From NCBI GenBank assembly GCA_002492045.1, contig DKXC01000057.1, positions 1 through 11,897 on the forward strand: a stretch of DNA of 11,897 bases. Reading direction: 5' to 3'. Each line of letters starts with the position of its first letter. Positions within the stretch are counted from its first letter, which is position 1. This DNA comes from Micrococcaceae bacterium UBA7136 (lineage in GTDB: Bacteria; Actinomycetota; Actinomycetes; Actinomycetales; Micrococcaceae). Both the position numbers and the translations under genes were made by a program. The notes beneath the pieces are model-generated. The model was given only the letters and a program-made list of their open reading frames with translations, did no database searches and had not been told where the DNA came from. Shown one piece after another: positions 5,653-11,880 of the stretch.

Positions 5653-7056
5653 ATGGCTACACGTAAGAAAACTGGCTCCCGCACTGCTAACGCCTTCCGC
5701 TGCACCGAATGCGGCTGGACCACCGCCAAATGGGTGGGGCGCTGCGGAGAATGCCAGTCCTGGGGCACCGTGGTAGAAGCCAGCGGCCCCACCACCGCCA
5801 AGACCACGGCCGCCTCAAGCGTCCAGGAGCCGGCCAAGCCCATTAGTCAGGTGGACTCCCGGGTAGCCCAGTACATGAGCACCTGCAACCCCGAGTTTGA
5901 CCGGGTGTTGGGTGGGGGCCTGGTGCCTGGTGCTGTCATTCTCATGGCCGGTGAGCCGGGTGTTGGTAAGTCCACCCTCCTGCTGGACGTGGCAGCCACC
6001 TTCGCTCGGGGCCAGTCTACCGGCCAGCCCCACCGGGTGCTTTACATTACCGGTGAAGAATCAGCCGCTCAGGTTAAACTACGGGCTGACCGGATCGGAG
6101 CCCTGGCTGAAACCCTCTACCTGACCAGCGAAACAGACCTGGGTACAGCCCTAGCCCATATCGAAGAAGTCAACCCCGATTTGCTGGTGGTTGACTCTGT
6201 CCAGACCCTGGCCTCAGCCGAGGTAGAAGGTAGCGCCGGTGGTGCCACCCAGGTGCGAGAAGTAGCAGCCAGCCTGATTTCTGTGGCCAAGAGCCGCAAC
6301 ATTTGCACCCTGCTGGTAGGGCACGTGACCAAGGAAGGCACCATTGCCGGACCCCGCCTGCTAGAACACCTAGTGGATGTGGTCTGCCAGTTCGAGGGTG
6401 ACAAGCACACCCCTATCCGTATGCTGCGGGCCATCAAGAACCGTTTTGGCCCCACCGACGAGGTAGGCTGCTTTGATATGCACGAGGACGGCATCGCCCC
6501 GGTGGTAGACCCCTCTGGGCTTTTTGTGTCCCGCACCCCCCACCCGGTCGCGGGTACCTGCGTCACCGTCACTATGGAGGGGCGTCGCCCCCTGCTGGCT
6601 GAGGTTCAGGCCCTGCTTGACCAATCTTCCACCCCGCAACCGCGGCGGGCTACCAGCGGCCTGGATTCTAGCCGGATCGCTATGCTTCTTGCTGTCCTAC
6701 AGAAGCGGGCTGGCTTTAAGGTAGGCCAGCTGGACTGCTACATTTCGACTGTGGGAGGAGTCAAGATTTCTGAGCCTTCAGCCGACCTGGCCTGCGTCAT
6801 TGCCCTGGCTTCTGCCGCCCAGGATAAGCCTTTGCCCCGTAAACTAGCGGTCTTTGGTGAGGTGGGTCTGGCCGGTGAGGTACGGGCTGTGCCTGGCATC
6901 CGCCAGCGTATTGCTGAGGTAGGACGCCTGGGCTTTACCCATGTGATTGTTCCGGCTTCTCCTGCCGGGGTGGGGGAGGTTCCTGCCGGGGTTTCGGTGC
7001 GGGAGGTAGCTTCTTTGGCTGAGGCCCTGTCCCTGCTCTTTCCCCAGGGCAAATAG
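5653..7056 (+). CDS. radA: DNA repair protein RadA (Sms), RecA-like ATPase with Lon-like C-terminus
   Basis: RadA is a hexameric DNA-dependent ATPase that drives branch migration and processes recombination intermediates alongside RecA. The 467-residue product has the usual length. It shows the N-terminal zinc finger with Cys17, Cys20, Cys31 and Cys34 (two CxxC pairs), the Walker A GEPGVGKST at 100-108, a Walker B-like strand (DLLVVDSVQT), and the RadA-specific KNRFG motif at 262-266. The C-terminal half (about 300-467) is the Lon-protease-like P domain with GGVKISEPSADLA and FGEVGLAGEVR. It is downstream of disA on the same strand and convergent with the FUSC gene 12 bases later, with no obvious terminator between them. 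DisA and RadA are functionally linked in other bacteria, where RadA binds DisA and lowers c-di-AMP synthesis. Confidence 0.96.
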   Translation: MATRKKTGSRTANAFRCTECGWTTAKWVGRCGECQSWGTVVEASGPTTAKTTAASSVQEPAKPISQVDSRVAQYMSTCNPEFDRVLGGGLVPGAVILMAGEPGVGKSTLLLDVAATFARGQSTGQPHRVLYITGEESAAQVKLRADRIGALAETLYLTSETDLGTALAHIEEVNPDLLVVDSVQTLASAEVEGSAGGATQVREVAASLISVAKSRNICTLLVGHVTKEGTIAGPRLLEHLVDVVCQFEGDKHTPIRMLRAIKNRFGPTDEVGCFDMHEDGIAPVVDPSGLFVSRTPHPVAGTCVTVTMEGRRPLLAEVQALLDQSSTPQPRRATSGLDSSRIAMLLAVLQKRAGFKVGQLDCYISTVGGVKISEPSADLACVIALASAAQDKPLPRKLAVFGEVGLAGEVRAVPGIRQRIAEVGRLGFTHVIVPASPAGVGEVPAGVSVREVASLAEALSLLFPQGK

Positions 7057-7068
7057 GCAGAGGCGGGC

Positions 7069-8364
7069 TTACTCGTCAGGGTCTAGGGGGAGGCGAACCT
7101 CCTGGCGGGGCTTCCGCTCTCTGGCTCGCAGGGCAAGGTTAATGCTGGCCGTATCGGCCCGGCTAACCTCCAGCATCTGAGGGGTAATAACCGGAATAGA
7201 CTGGGTAGGCGGGGCATGCTCAGTCATGGCCTCACCCAGGGGCGCCAAGCAATCCACCGCCTGCTGGTGGGTCAGGCCGCTGGCCTCTAGCAGGTCTACC
7301 AGCAGAGACCGCAAAATCAGCACCAGGGCCTCCCCCTCCATCGACCGAACCCCCATAATCCGGGGCTCTAGTACCTGGGCTAGCTCCGTCAAATCCTGCT
7401 GGGCCTGCCGCTGAGCCCGCTGTCGCTCCTGAGCCTGCGAAGAGGCCAGGGCCCTACCCAAGACACTAATAGCATCCGCTAACTGCTCTAGTACCTGGGC
7501 AATGGCCTGGCTGGCCTGCTCAGAGAGCTGAACATTGCTGATAGTGGAAGACAGGCGTCGGTTGAGCACTCGCAGGTTGCGGATAGCGTAGTCCACCTTG
7601 CCCAGAATCTGGGAGTACTCCTCCAGCTCCTTGAGACTGGACCTGCCGGTCATAGATAGCTGGGCCATACCCCGAGAAGTAATCACGCTCTTCTCACAGG
7701 CATCATAGAGGGGATGCAGCTGGCGGGCCTGGGCTAGGGCCGTCCAGGCCTGGTCTGCCTGGTAGGAGCGGATAGCACGGGCAGAATCATCAAAGACCTG
7801 ACTGAAAGCCTCCATGAGCTGCTGGGCGTCCTGCCTGGGTCTGCGGTGGGGGTTAAGGGGGAAGAAAAACATGAGCAGGAAGGCAAAAACCCCACCTACG
7901 ATGCCGTCCAGACTTCGACTGAAGGGGTTATCGACTGTGTGGGGAAGCAGCACCACCAGCCAGGACTGAACGCCCATCTGAATGGTAAAGAGAATCCCGT
8001 CGTCTAAGAAGCGGGCCACCAGGATAGAGATCAGCATGGCCAGGGCTGCCTGCCCCAGTCCCTTGCCTAAGGTGAGTAAGATGAGGTCGCCTAGCAGGAT
8101 CCCCAGGGCGACGCCCAGGGAAACTTCCAGGATGCGGCGGGCATGGGTGGCGCCGGTGATATAGCCCAGGGAAACTACTGCGGCGGTGGCGGCAAAGATT
8201 GGCTCAAAATGGCCTAGAACCCGCTCAGAGAAGAGGTAGGCGCCCACACCGGCCACTACAATTTGCAGAGATTGCAGGAAGCCCTCTCGAACCCGGCTGA
8301 TGCCCTCCTTGGTTCTTTGTTTGGCTTCCTGTTTTACCCTGTCTAATTGCTGGCCTCTACCCAT
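7069..8364 (-). CDS. FUSC-family (aromatic acid exporter-like) membrane protein
   Basis: The 431-residue product has a basic, amphipathic N-terminus and then six hydrophobic segments (about 29-45, 55-70, 80-102, 105-121, 125-142 and 153-172), including GHFEPIFAATAAVVSLGY, a FUSC-like helix. A long, soluble helical domain rich in Gln and Glu (about 180-431) is probably cytoplasmic. This half-size layout is that of FUSC/ArAE-type inner-membrane proteins, a few of which export aromatic acids; the substrate here is unknown. The frame extends to TTG 8382, but ATG 8364 is preferred: TAGAAT stands seven bases before it, placing transcription start at the ATG. An AGGAGG is present but only one base from the ATG. 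The stop is 12 bases from the radA stop (convergent). The pyruvyl-transferase gene lies 45 bases upstream on the same strand, so read-through co-expression is likely. Confidence 0.8.
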   Translation of the reverse strand: MGRGQQLDRVKQEAKQRTKEGISRVREGFLQSLQIVVAGVGAYLFSERVLGHFEPIFAATAAVVSLGYITGATHARRILEVSLGVALGILLGDLILLTLGKGLGQAALAMLISILVARFLDDGILFTIQMGVQSWLVVLLPHTVDNPFSRSLDGIVGGVFAFLLMFFFPLNPHRRPRQDAQQLMEAFSQVFDDSARAIRSYQADQAWTALAQARQLHPLYDACEKSVITSRGMAQLSMTGRSSLKELEEYSQILGKVDYAIRNLRVLNRRLSSTISNVQLSEQASQAIAQVLEQLADAISVLGRALASSQAQERQRAQRQAQQDLTELAQVLEPRIMGVRSMEGEALVLILRSLLVDLLEASGLTHQQAVDCLAPLGEAMTEHAPPTQSIPVITPQMLEVSRADTASINLALRARERKPRQEVRLPLDPDE

Positions 8365-8371
8365 GCCTCCT

Positions 8372-8377
8372 ATTCTA
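8372..8377 (-). promoter_or_regulatory. -10 box of the FUSC gene (TAGAAT), leaderless-type
   Basis: TAGAAT on the - strand is followed by seven bases (AGGAGGC) and ATG 8364. This is the best -10 match among the - strand genes and lies in the 45-base gap after the pyruvyl-transferase gene. No clear -35 was identified. Confidence 0.5.
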
Positions 8378-8409
8378 GGCAAGCAAACAGCCGGGGGCTA
8401 GGGCTGAAT

Positions 8410-9894
8410 TTAGCCGCCCATGACCCGGCGAACCCAGCCCCGCAGGGTGGCGTTCTCTTCTGCCTCCTGCAGGGAGTAGAGCAGGGCGGCGTTCTGCCGT
8501 TCTAGTTCTTCGGCCCGGGCCTGGGCCTGATCCCGCTGAAGCAGCCGCTGGTAGTCCCAGGAAATAGCCCGGTCGCTTTCTGCCTGGGATTGGGCGGCAG
8601 CCAGAGAAATTTGGGCGATGTCGTCTCGCACTAGCAGGTTAGTTAGGTTCCAGTCGCCGGTGAAGATGGTGGGGGTGGGTGAAATTTGGGCTGGCAGGGG
8701 GACAGGGGCCTGCTCGTTTTGGGGTAGGAGCATGTGGGCGGCGGTGTCCCACCAGTTCTGGTAGTAGCCCTTGAGTTCCTGGGCTCGTAGGGTCAGGACG
8801 CGGGAGAGCTCCTCGCGTAGTAGGACTATCTCTTGGAGGGCCTGGGCTGGTGCCTCAGAGTTGAGCAGGGCCAGGGGGATGGCATAGTTTTCGGCCCCGT
8901 ACTGGGCCATGAGCCCGCGTACCTTGGTGTCGGTTTGGGGGTCGGGCAGGAGGGCCAGGAAGGGGATGCCTCCGGCCAGGGAGAAGACCCCGGGGTGATA
9001 GCGGGTTGAAAAGTTGAGGAAGGCTCCCTGGTGCACCCGGATAGCGTCATCGGCGTGGACGATCGGTAGTAGCAGGGGGCCGGAGAACATGTGGCTGGCA
9101 ATGAGGGCGTGGCAGGCGTAGTCGCCGTCCTCTGCCAAGGGGGTGCCCAGGTGGGGAAGGAAGACAGTTTTGATTCCGTAGAGCCGGTCTAGGTCGTCTA
9201 GCAGGTGGGCGACGGTGCGGGCCTGGCTGTCGGATAGGCCCGAAAAAGTGGCACAAATGTACTTATCGGGTAGTTCTACAGTGGGACGTCCGGGCAGGGT
9301 GCGGTTGAGGGGCTGGTAGAAGCTGGAGTCGTCTAGCACCTGGTAGGCTTCTAGGCCCTGGGACTGGCTCCATTCTAGGGAGGAAGTTTCGCGCATGCCC
9401 ACTAGGCGGGCGTCCTGCAGGATTCTGATGAGGGTGTGGCTGTCTGCTTCGGTGAGGACGGGGCCGACGGTCTGCCCGGAGATGACTAGGGGAATCTTGT
9501 AGTAGTGGGCGATGAGGGCGTAGGCGGCTTTTTCGTAGAGGAGGTCACCGTTGAGGGAGTTCATGGAGCCGCTACCTGCGATGAGGATGCCGTCTAGGTC
9601 GGCGACGGTCTGGACGAATTCAGCTAGCTGGGGGTCGCCTGGCTGACCTTTGAGGTATTTGTGGAGGTTGTCGAGCAGGATTTCTCGTTCGGCTGGCTGG
9701 CTGGGAAAGGGCAGGCTAGTTAGGTAATCGTAGTCGGGGGAGATGAGGGCCTGGTCTTGGCTGGCTGAGCGGGTGGCTAGGACTACCTGGTGGCCGCGGG
9801 CACTGAGTTCTTGGGCTGCGGCGATGCCGATGGCCTGGCTGCCGACGTGGTAGCTGGTCTGTCCCAGGTCTGCGAGTACAAGGATTCGGGCCAT
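8410..9894 (-). CDS. Polysaccharide pyruvyl transferase family protein with C-terminal coiled coil
   Basis: The 494-residue protein matches the CsaB/polysaccharide pyruvyl transferase fold (GT-B-like), whose known members transfer pyruvate from phosphoenolpyruvate as a ketal onto cell-surface glycans. Visible motifs are an N-terminal glycine-rich segment (VGSQAIGIAAAQEL, 17-30), DGILIAGSGSMNS (101-113), PLVISGQTVGP (135-145), VGMRETSS (165-172), a LDDSSF segment, and the C-terminal-lobe STRYHPGVFSLAGGIPFLAL (about 293-312). The first ~390 residues cover the family domain. The remaining ~100 are an added Pro-rich linker and a charged Gln/Glu-rich coiled coil (about 430-480). The start is ATG 9894 with AAAGGA about 12 bases upstream, so it is translated from a leader. 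It is not surrounded by other glycan genes. A methyl- or glycosyl-modifying role on a wall polymer is possible; the substrate is unknown. Confidence 0.78.
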   Translation of the reverse strand: MARILVLADLGQTSYHVGSQAIGIAAAQELSARGHQVVLATRSASQDQALISPDYDYLTSLPFPSQPAEREILLDNLHKYLKGQPGDPQLAEFVQTVADLDGILIAGSGSMNSLNGDLLYEKAAYALIAHYYKIPLVISGQTVGPVLTEADSHTLIRILQDARLVGMRETSSLEWSQSQGLEAYQVLDDSSFYQPLNRTLPGRPTVELPDKYICATFSGLSDSQARTVAHLLDDLDRLYGIKTVFLPHLGTPLAEDGDYACHALIASHMFSGPLLLPIVHADDAIRVHQGAFLNFSTRYHPGVFSLAGGIPFLALLPDPQTDTKVRGLMAQYGAENYAIPLALLNSEAPAQALQEIVLLREELSRVLTLRAQELKGYYQNWWDTAAHMLLPQNEQAPVPLPAQISPTPTIFTGDWNLTNLLVRDDIAQISLAAAQSQAESDRAISWDYQRLLQRDQAQARAEELERQNAALLYSLQEAEENATLRGWVRRVMGG

Positions 9895-9951
9895 GGTCTT
9901 GCTGTCCTTTCGGGGACTGGGCCTTGGGGTGAGAGTGATTGTTTCTTCCTC

Positions 9952-9957
9952 ATCTTA
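9952..9957 (-). promoter_or_regulatory. Possible -10 box (TAAGAT) upstream of the pyruvyl-transferase gene
   Basis: TAAGAT on the - strand lies 57 bases before ATG 9894 in the 81-base gap after the PiT-like gene. It would give a short leader containing the AAAGGA ribosome site. No -35 is evident, so confidence is low. Confidence 0.3.
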
Positions 9958-9975
9958 GTAGATGGGCTGGGTCTT

Positions 9976-10974
9976 TTAGGCCAGGGTTAGCAGGTAGTAG
10001 ATAGCTCCTGCCGTGAGGATGTTGATCGGTAGGGTAAGGGCCCAGCTGGTGAGTAGGGCCAGGATGCGGCGGGGCTGGACGCCGGACAGGCTTTGGTTGC
10101 TGCCTGCACCTAGGAGGGCTGAGCAGGTGGCCTGGCTGGGGGAGAGGGGTGCTGACCAGAGGGCTTGGGTCAGGAGGAGGGCCAGGGCGCTGCTGCTTTG
10201 GGCGATGGCTGCCCGGAAGGGGCCTGAGCGCACAAGCTGCTGGGTCAGGTGGTAGCTGATGCGGGAGCTGGCCCGGCAGGCACCTAGAACTAGGGCTAGT
10301 GCTAGCAGGAGGTAGAGGATGAAGTGGCTGCTGGCCTGCCCGGATCCTAGGGCTAGGATGAGGCCGGCTAGGGGGAGCAGGCGCTGCCCGGCTAGGAGGC
10401 CTTGGGCGAGGGCGGTGAGGGAGGAGGCTAGCACTAGGACTGTTCGGGCATTTTGGTTGATCTGGGCCGGGTAGGTTTCTTGGGTCAGGCTAAAGAGGGG
10501 GAAGACCAGTAGGTAGCTGAGTAGAAAGATGAGGGGCGGGGCTAGTAGGAGGGGGACTAGTAGCCAGGGGCTGGTCAGGGGGAAGGGTAGCTGGTTTTCT
10601 TGTTGGCAGGCCATCAGGTAGGCGCCGATGAGGCCGCCGATGAGGGCTTGGGTTGCTGAGGAGGGCAGGCGTCGTTGCCAGGTGATGAGAAGCCAGGATA
10701 GGGCTGCTAGTAGGGCGGAGAGTAGCAGGGGCAGGCTTCTGCTGTCGTTGAGGAGGACGAACCAGCTGGGCAGGGTGGATCCTAGAAGTAGGCTGGCGGC
10801 TCCGAAACCTAGCAGTTGAGAGATGGCTACCAGACTGAGGGCTTGCCCTTGGCTGAGGGCCCGGGTTTTGAGGGTGAGGGCACTGGCGGCAGGGCTGGAG
10901 GTGATGGTAGAGAGCAGGGCATAGGCCAGGAGGAGGGCGGCTGCTAGGTAGGTTAGGGCCTGGGTGGGGATCAC
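9976..10974 (-). CDS. PiT-family (phosphate permease-like) membrane protein with all signature polar residues replaced
   Basis: The 332-residue, very hydrophobic protein follows the architecture of short actinobacterial PiT phosphate permeases, with about nine to ten membrane segments. Family blocks are recognisable: a TRALS block (37-41) after the first signature, RLPSSATQALIGGLIGA (102-118), SSSALALLL (260-268), and a C-terminal LSPSQATCSALLGAG plus SWALTLPIN (277-318). As I recall canonical members, the signatures read GFHDTxNAxAxxxxTRAL, IPSSSSHALIGG, AHGTNDAQK and LSTTHxxxGxxLG. Here the equivalent residues are TITSSPAAS (23-31), PSSATQAL, ASSLTALAQ (183-191) and SPSQATCS. The Asp, Asn and His positions have therefore been lost in all four. 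The frame is long, unbroken and similar in codon use to its neighbours, so it is not an obvious pseudogene. It starts at GTG 10974, directly after the stop of the DUF47-like gene, with AGGA upstream. Phosphate transport is doubtful. Confidence 0.72.
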   Translation of the reverse strand: MIPTQALTYLAAALLLAYALLSTITSSPAASALTLKTRALSQGQALSLVAISQLLGFGAASLLLGSTLPSWFVLLNDSRSLPLLLSALLAALSWLLITWQRRLPSSATQALIGGLIGAYLMACQQENQLPFPLTSPWLLVPLLLAPPLIFLLSYLLVFPLFSLTQETYPAQINQNARTVLVLASSLTALAQGLLAGQRLLPLAGLILALGSGQASSHFILYLLLALALVLGACRASSRISYHLTQQLVRSGPFRAAIAQSSSALALLLTQALWSAPLSPSQATCSALLGAGSNQSLSGVQPRRILALLTSWALTLPINILTAGAIYYLLTLA

Positions 10975-11592
10975 TTAGGATTCCTGGACGCTGAGGCGGC
11001 CAATTTCGGTGGCCAGAGTGCGGAGGTCTTGATTGGCTTGGGTCAGGTGGCTGATGAGCAGGCTGGAGGCTAGGTAGTGTCTGGTTTTTTGTTTTTTGAG
11101 GGCTAGGGCCTGGTGTTCTTCGGCGGTTCTTTGGGCTTGTTTGGTGGTGCGCAGCATGGTGATCCAGTAGCTGTCGAGGTCTTTGAGGTTTCTGATCCGG
11201 GGGATGGCTGCGGTGGTGAGGCTGGCCTGGTGTTGGATGAGGTCTAGGAGGGTGCTGACTTCTTGGGGGAAGTCTTCGAGTTGGTTGAGTTGGATGCTGT
11301 GGGCGGCGGAGGTGAGGTTTTCGACCAGGCTGTAGAGGGTGGTGGCTAGGGTGAAGATGTCTTCGCGGGGGATGGGGGTGGCGAAGGAGCTGCGGCTGGC
11401 GCTCATGGTGGTGAGTAGTAGCTCTTTGGCCTTGGATTCGATGCTGAAGGCTTCTTGCAGGAGCTGGGGGTAGCGGGCTAGGGGGGAGCCTAGCATTTCT
11501 GCTAGCAGGATGGTGGCCTGGCCGGCCTCTTCTGAGAGGGCGGTCAGGGAGCTGAGGCTGCTGTTTTCTTGGGGGAAGATGCGCTGGAGCAT
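10975..11592 (-). CDS. DUF47 / PhoU-like helical regulator paired with the PiT-like gene
   Basis: This 205-residue all-helical protein has the size and layout of DUF47 (PhoU_div) proteins, which are usually encoded next to PiT permeases. The clearest family segment is TPIPREDIFTLATTLYSLVE (72-91), matching the TPxxREDIxxLAxxLDDVxD consensus, preceded by an IESKAKEL helix (51-58). In typical members the corresponding helices carry acidic metal-binding clusters (ExxxD and DDxxD-like). Here several acidic positions read as Lys54, Tyr87 or Ser88, so metal binding may be weakened. The start is ATG 11592 with AAGG about eight bases upstream. Its stop codon abuts the GTG of the PiT-like gene with no gap, so the two are translationally coupled. 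A structured leader precedes it. Confidence 0.7.
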   Translation of the reverse strand: MLQRIFPQENSSLSSLTALSEEAGQATILLAEMLGSPLARYPQLLQEAFSIESKAKELLLTTMSASRSSFATPIPREDIFTLATTLYSLVENLTSAAHSIQLNQLEDFPQEVSTLLDLIQHQASLTTAAIPRIRNLKDLDSYWITMLRTTKQAQRTAEEHQALALKKQKTRHYLASSLLISHLTQANQDLRTLATEIGRLSVQES

Positions 11593-11620
11593 GGGCTGCC
11601 TTGGGTTTGGATAGTGAAAG

Positions 11621-11652
11621 GCCGGGCCGCCCTCTGGTGAGGGTGGCCCGGC
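11621..11652. other. GC-rich hairpin between the structured leader and the DUF47-like start
   Basis: A 14-bp inverted repeat (11621-11634 with 11639-11652) has a 4-base loop. In the - strand transcript it contains one A-C mismatch and is followed only by CTTTC, so it is a poor intrinsic terminator there. On the + strand there is no T-run. It sits where the expression platform of a leader would be. Confidence 0.6.
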
Positions 11653-11664
11653 AGGAAGTTTAGG

Positions 11665-11757
11665 GATGCCAGACTGGGAGCGCCTCTCGGCGGAAGGCCG
11701 CTCGAAGCGGCTAATAATTTGGAGCCCGGGGCTACCTATTAGCAGCCTGGCATCTGC
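11665..11757 (-). ncRNA. Candidate structured 5' leader (riboswitch-like) of the DUF47/PiT operon
   Basis: On the - strand a 12-bp helix closes this segment (GATGCCAGGCTG at 11754-11743 with CAGTCTGGCATC at 11676-11665, one G-U pair). Inside are a hairpin pairing 11742-11737 with 11716-11711 (with an inner AGCC/GGCT helix), a CCGCT/AGCGG hairpin (11710-11698), and a third helix pairing 11703-11695 with 11685-11678 around one bulge. The last two share bases and exclude each other, as in a switch. The wobble pair of the closing helix is G-U only in the - strand RNA; on the + strand it would be an A-C mismatch. That supports the - direction, as does the promoter whose predicted start lies two bases before the helix. 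I do not recognise a known riboswitch class, and the ligand is unknown. Confidence 0.5.
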
Positions 11758-11762
11758 CTCTC

Positions 11763-11791
11763 ATTCTTCTCTTCTTGCCCTGCTGTGTCAA
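11763..11791 (-). promoter_or_regulatory. Promoter of the DUF47/PiT leader
   Basis: On the - strand, a perfect -35 TTGACA (11791-11786), a 17-base spacer and AAGAAT (11768-11763, four of six consensus bases) place the start of transcription near 11756. This gives a leader of about 165 bases before ATG 11592. Confidence 0.6.
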
Positions 11792-11798
11792 GGGGGTT

Positions 11799-11880
11799 AT
11801 TCAGAAGGGTAGGCGACAGCAGACTCGTGGCGAAGCCGCTGGCACGGGGGCTGTCCTGAATCGCCGAGCTTGCGAGGCGA
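11799..11880. repeat. Compound inverted repeat upstream of the leader promoter
   Basis: Two 6-bp arms pair in series: ATTCAG (11799-11804) with CTGAAT (11856-11861), and GACAGC (11815-11820) with GCTGTC (11850-11855). An inner CGTG/CACG (11826-11829, 11843-11846) and a small GGC/GCC tip lie inside them. A separate TCGCC/GGCGA hairpin (11861-11880) follows directly. No convincing gene is seen in 11792-11897. The block could be part of a structured RNA continuing past the window, a terminator or attenuator of a neighbouring gene, or a regulatory DNA site. Confidence 0.4.

Noticed and set aside
6117..6639. Long - strand frames opposite radA
   Set aside because: RadA motifs prove the + strand frame; the antisense translations are low-complexity shadows.
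7057..7068. A terminator between the convergent radA and FUSC genes
   Set aside because: The gap is only 12 bases and I find no stem with a T-run there.
8365..8382. TTG 8382 as the FUSC gene start
   Set aside because: It would place the -10-like TAGAAT and the AGGAGG inside the coding region; ATG 8364 is consistent with both.
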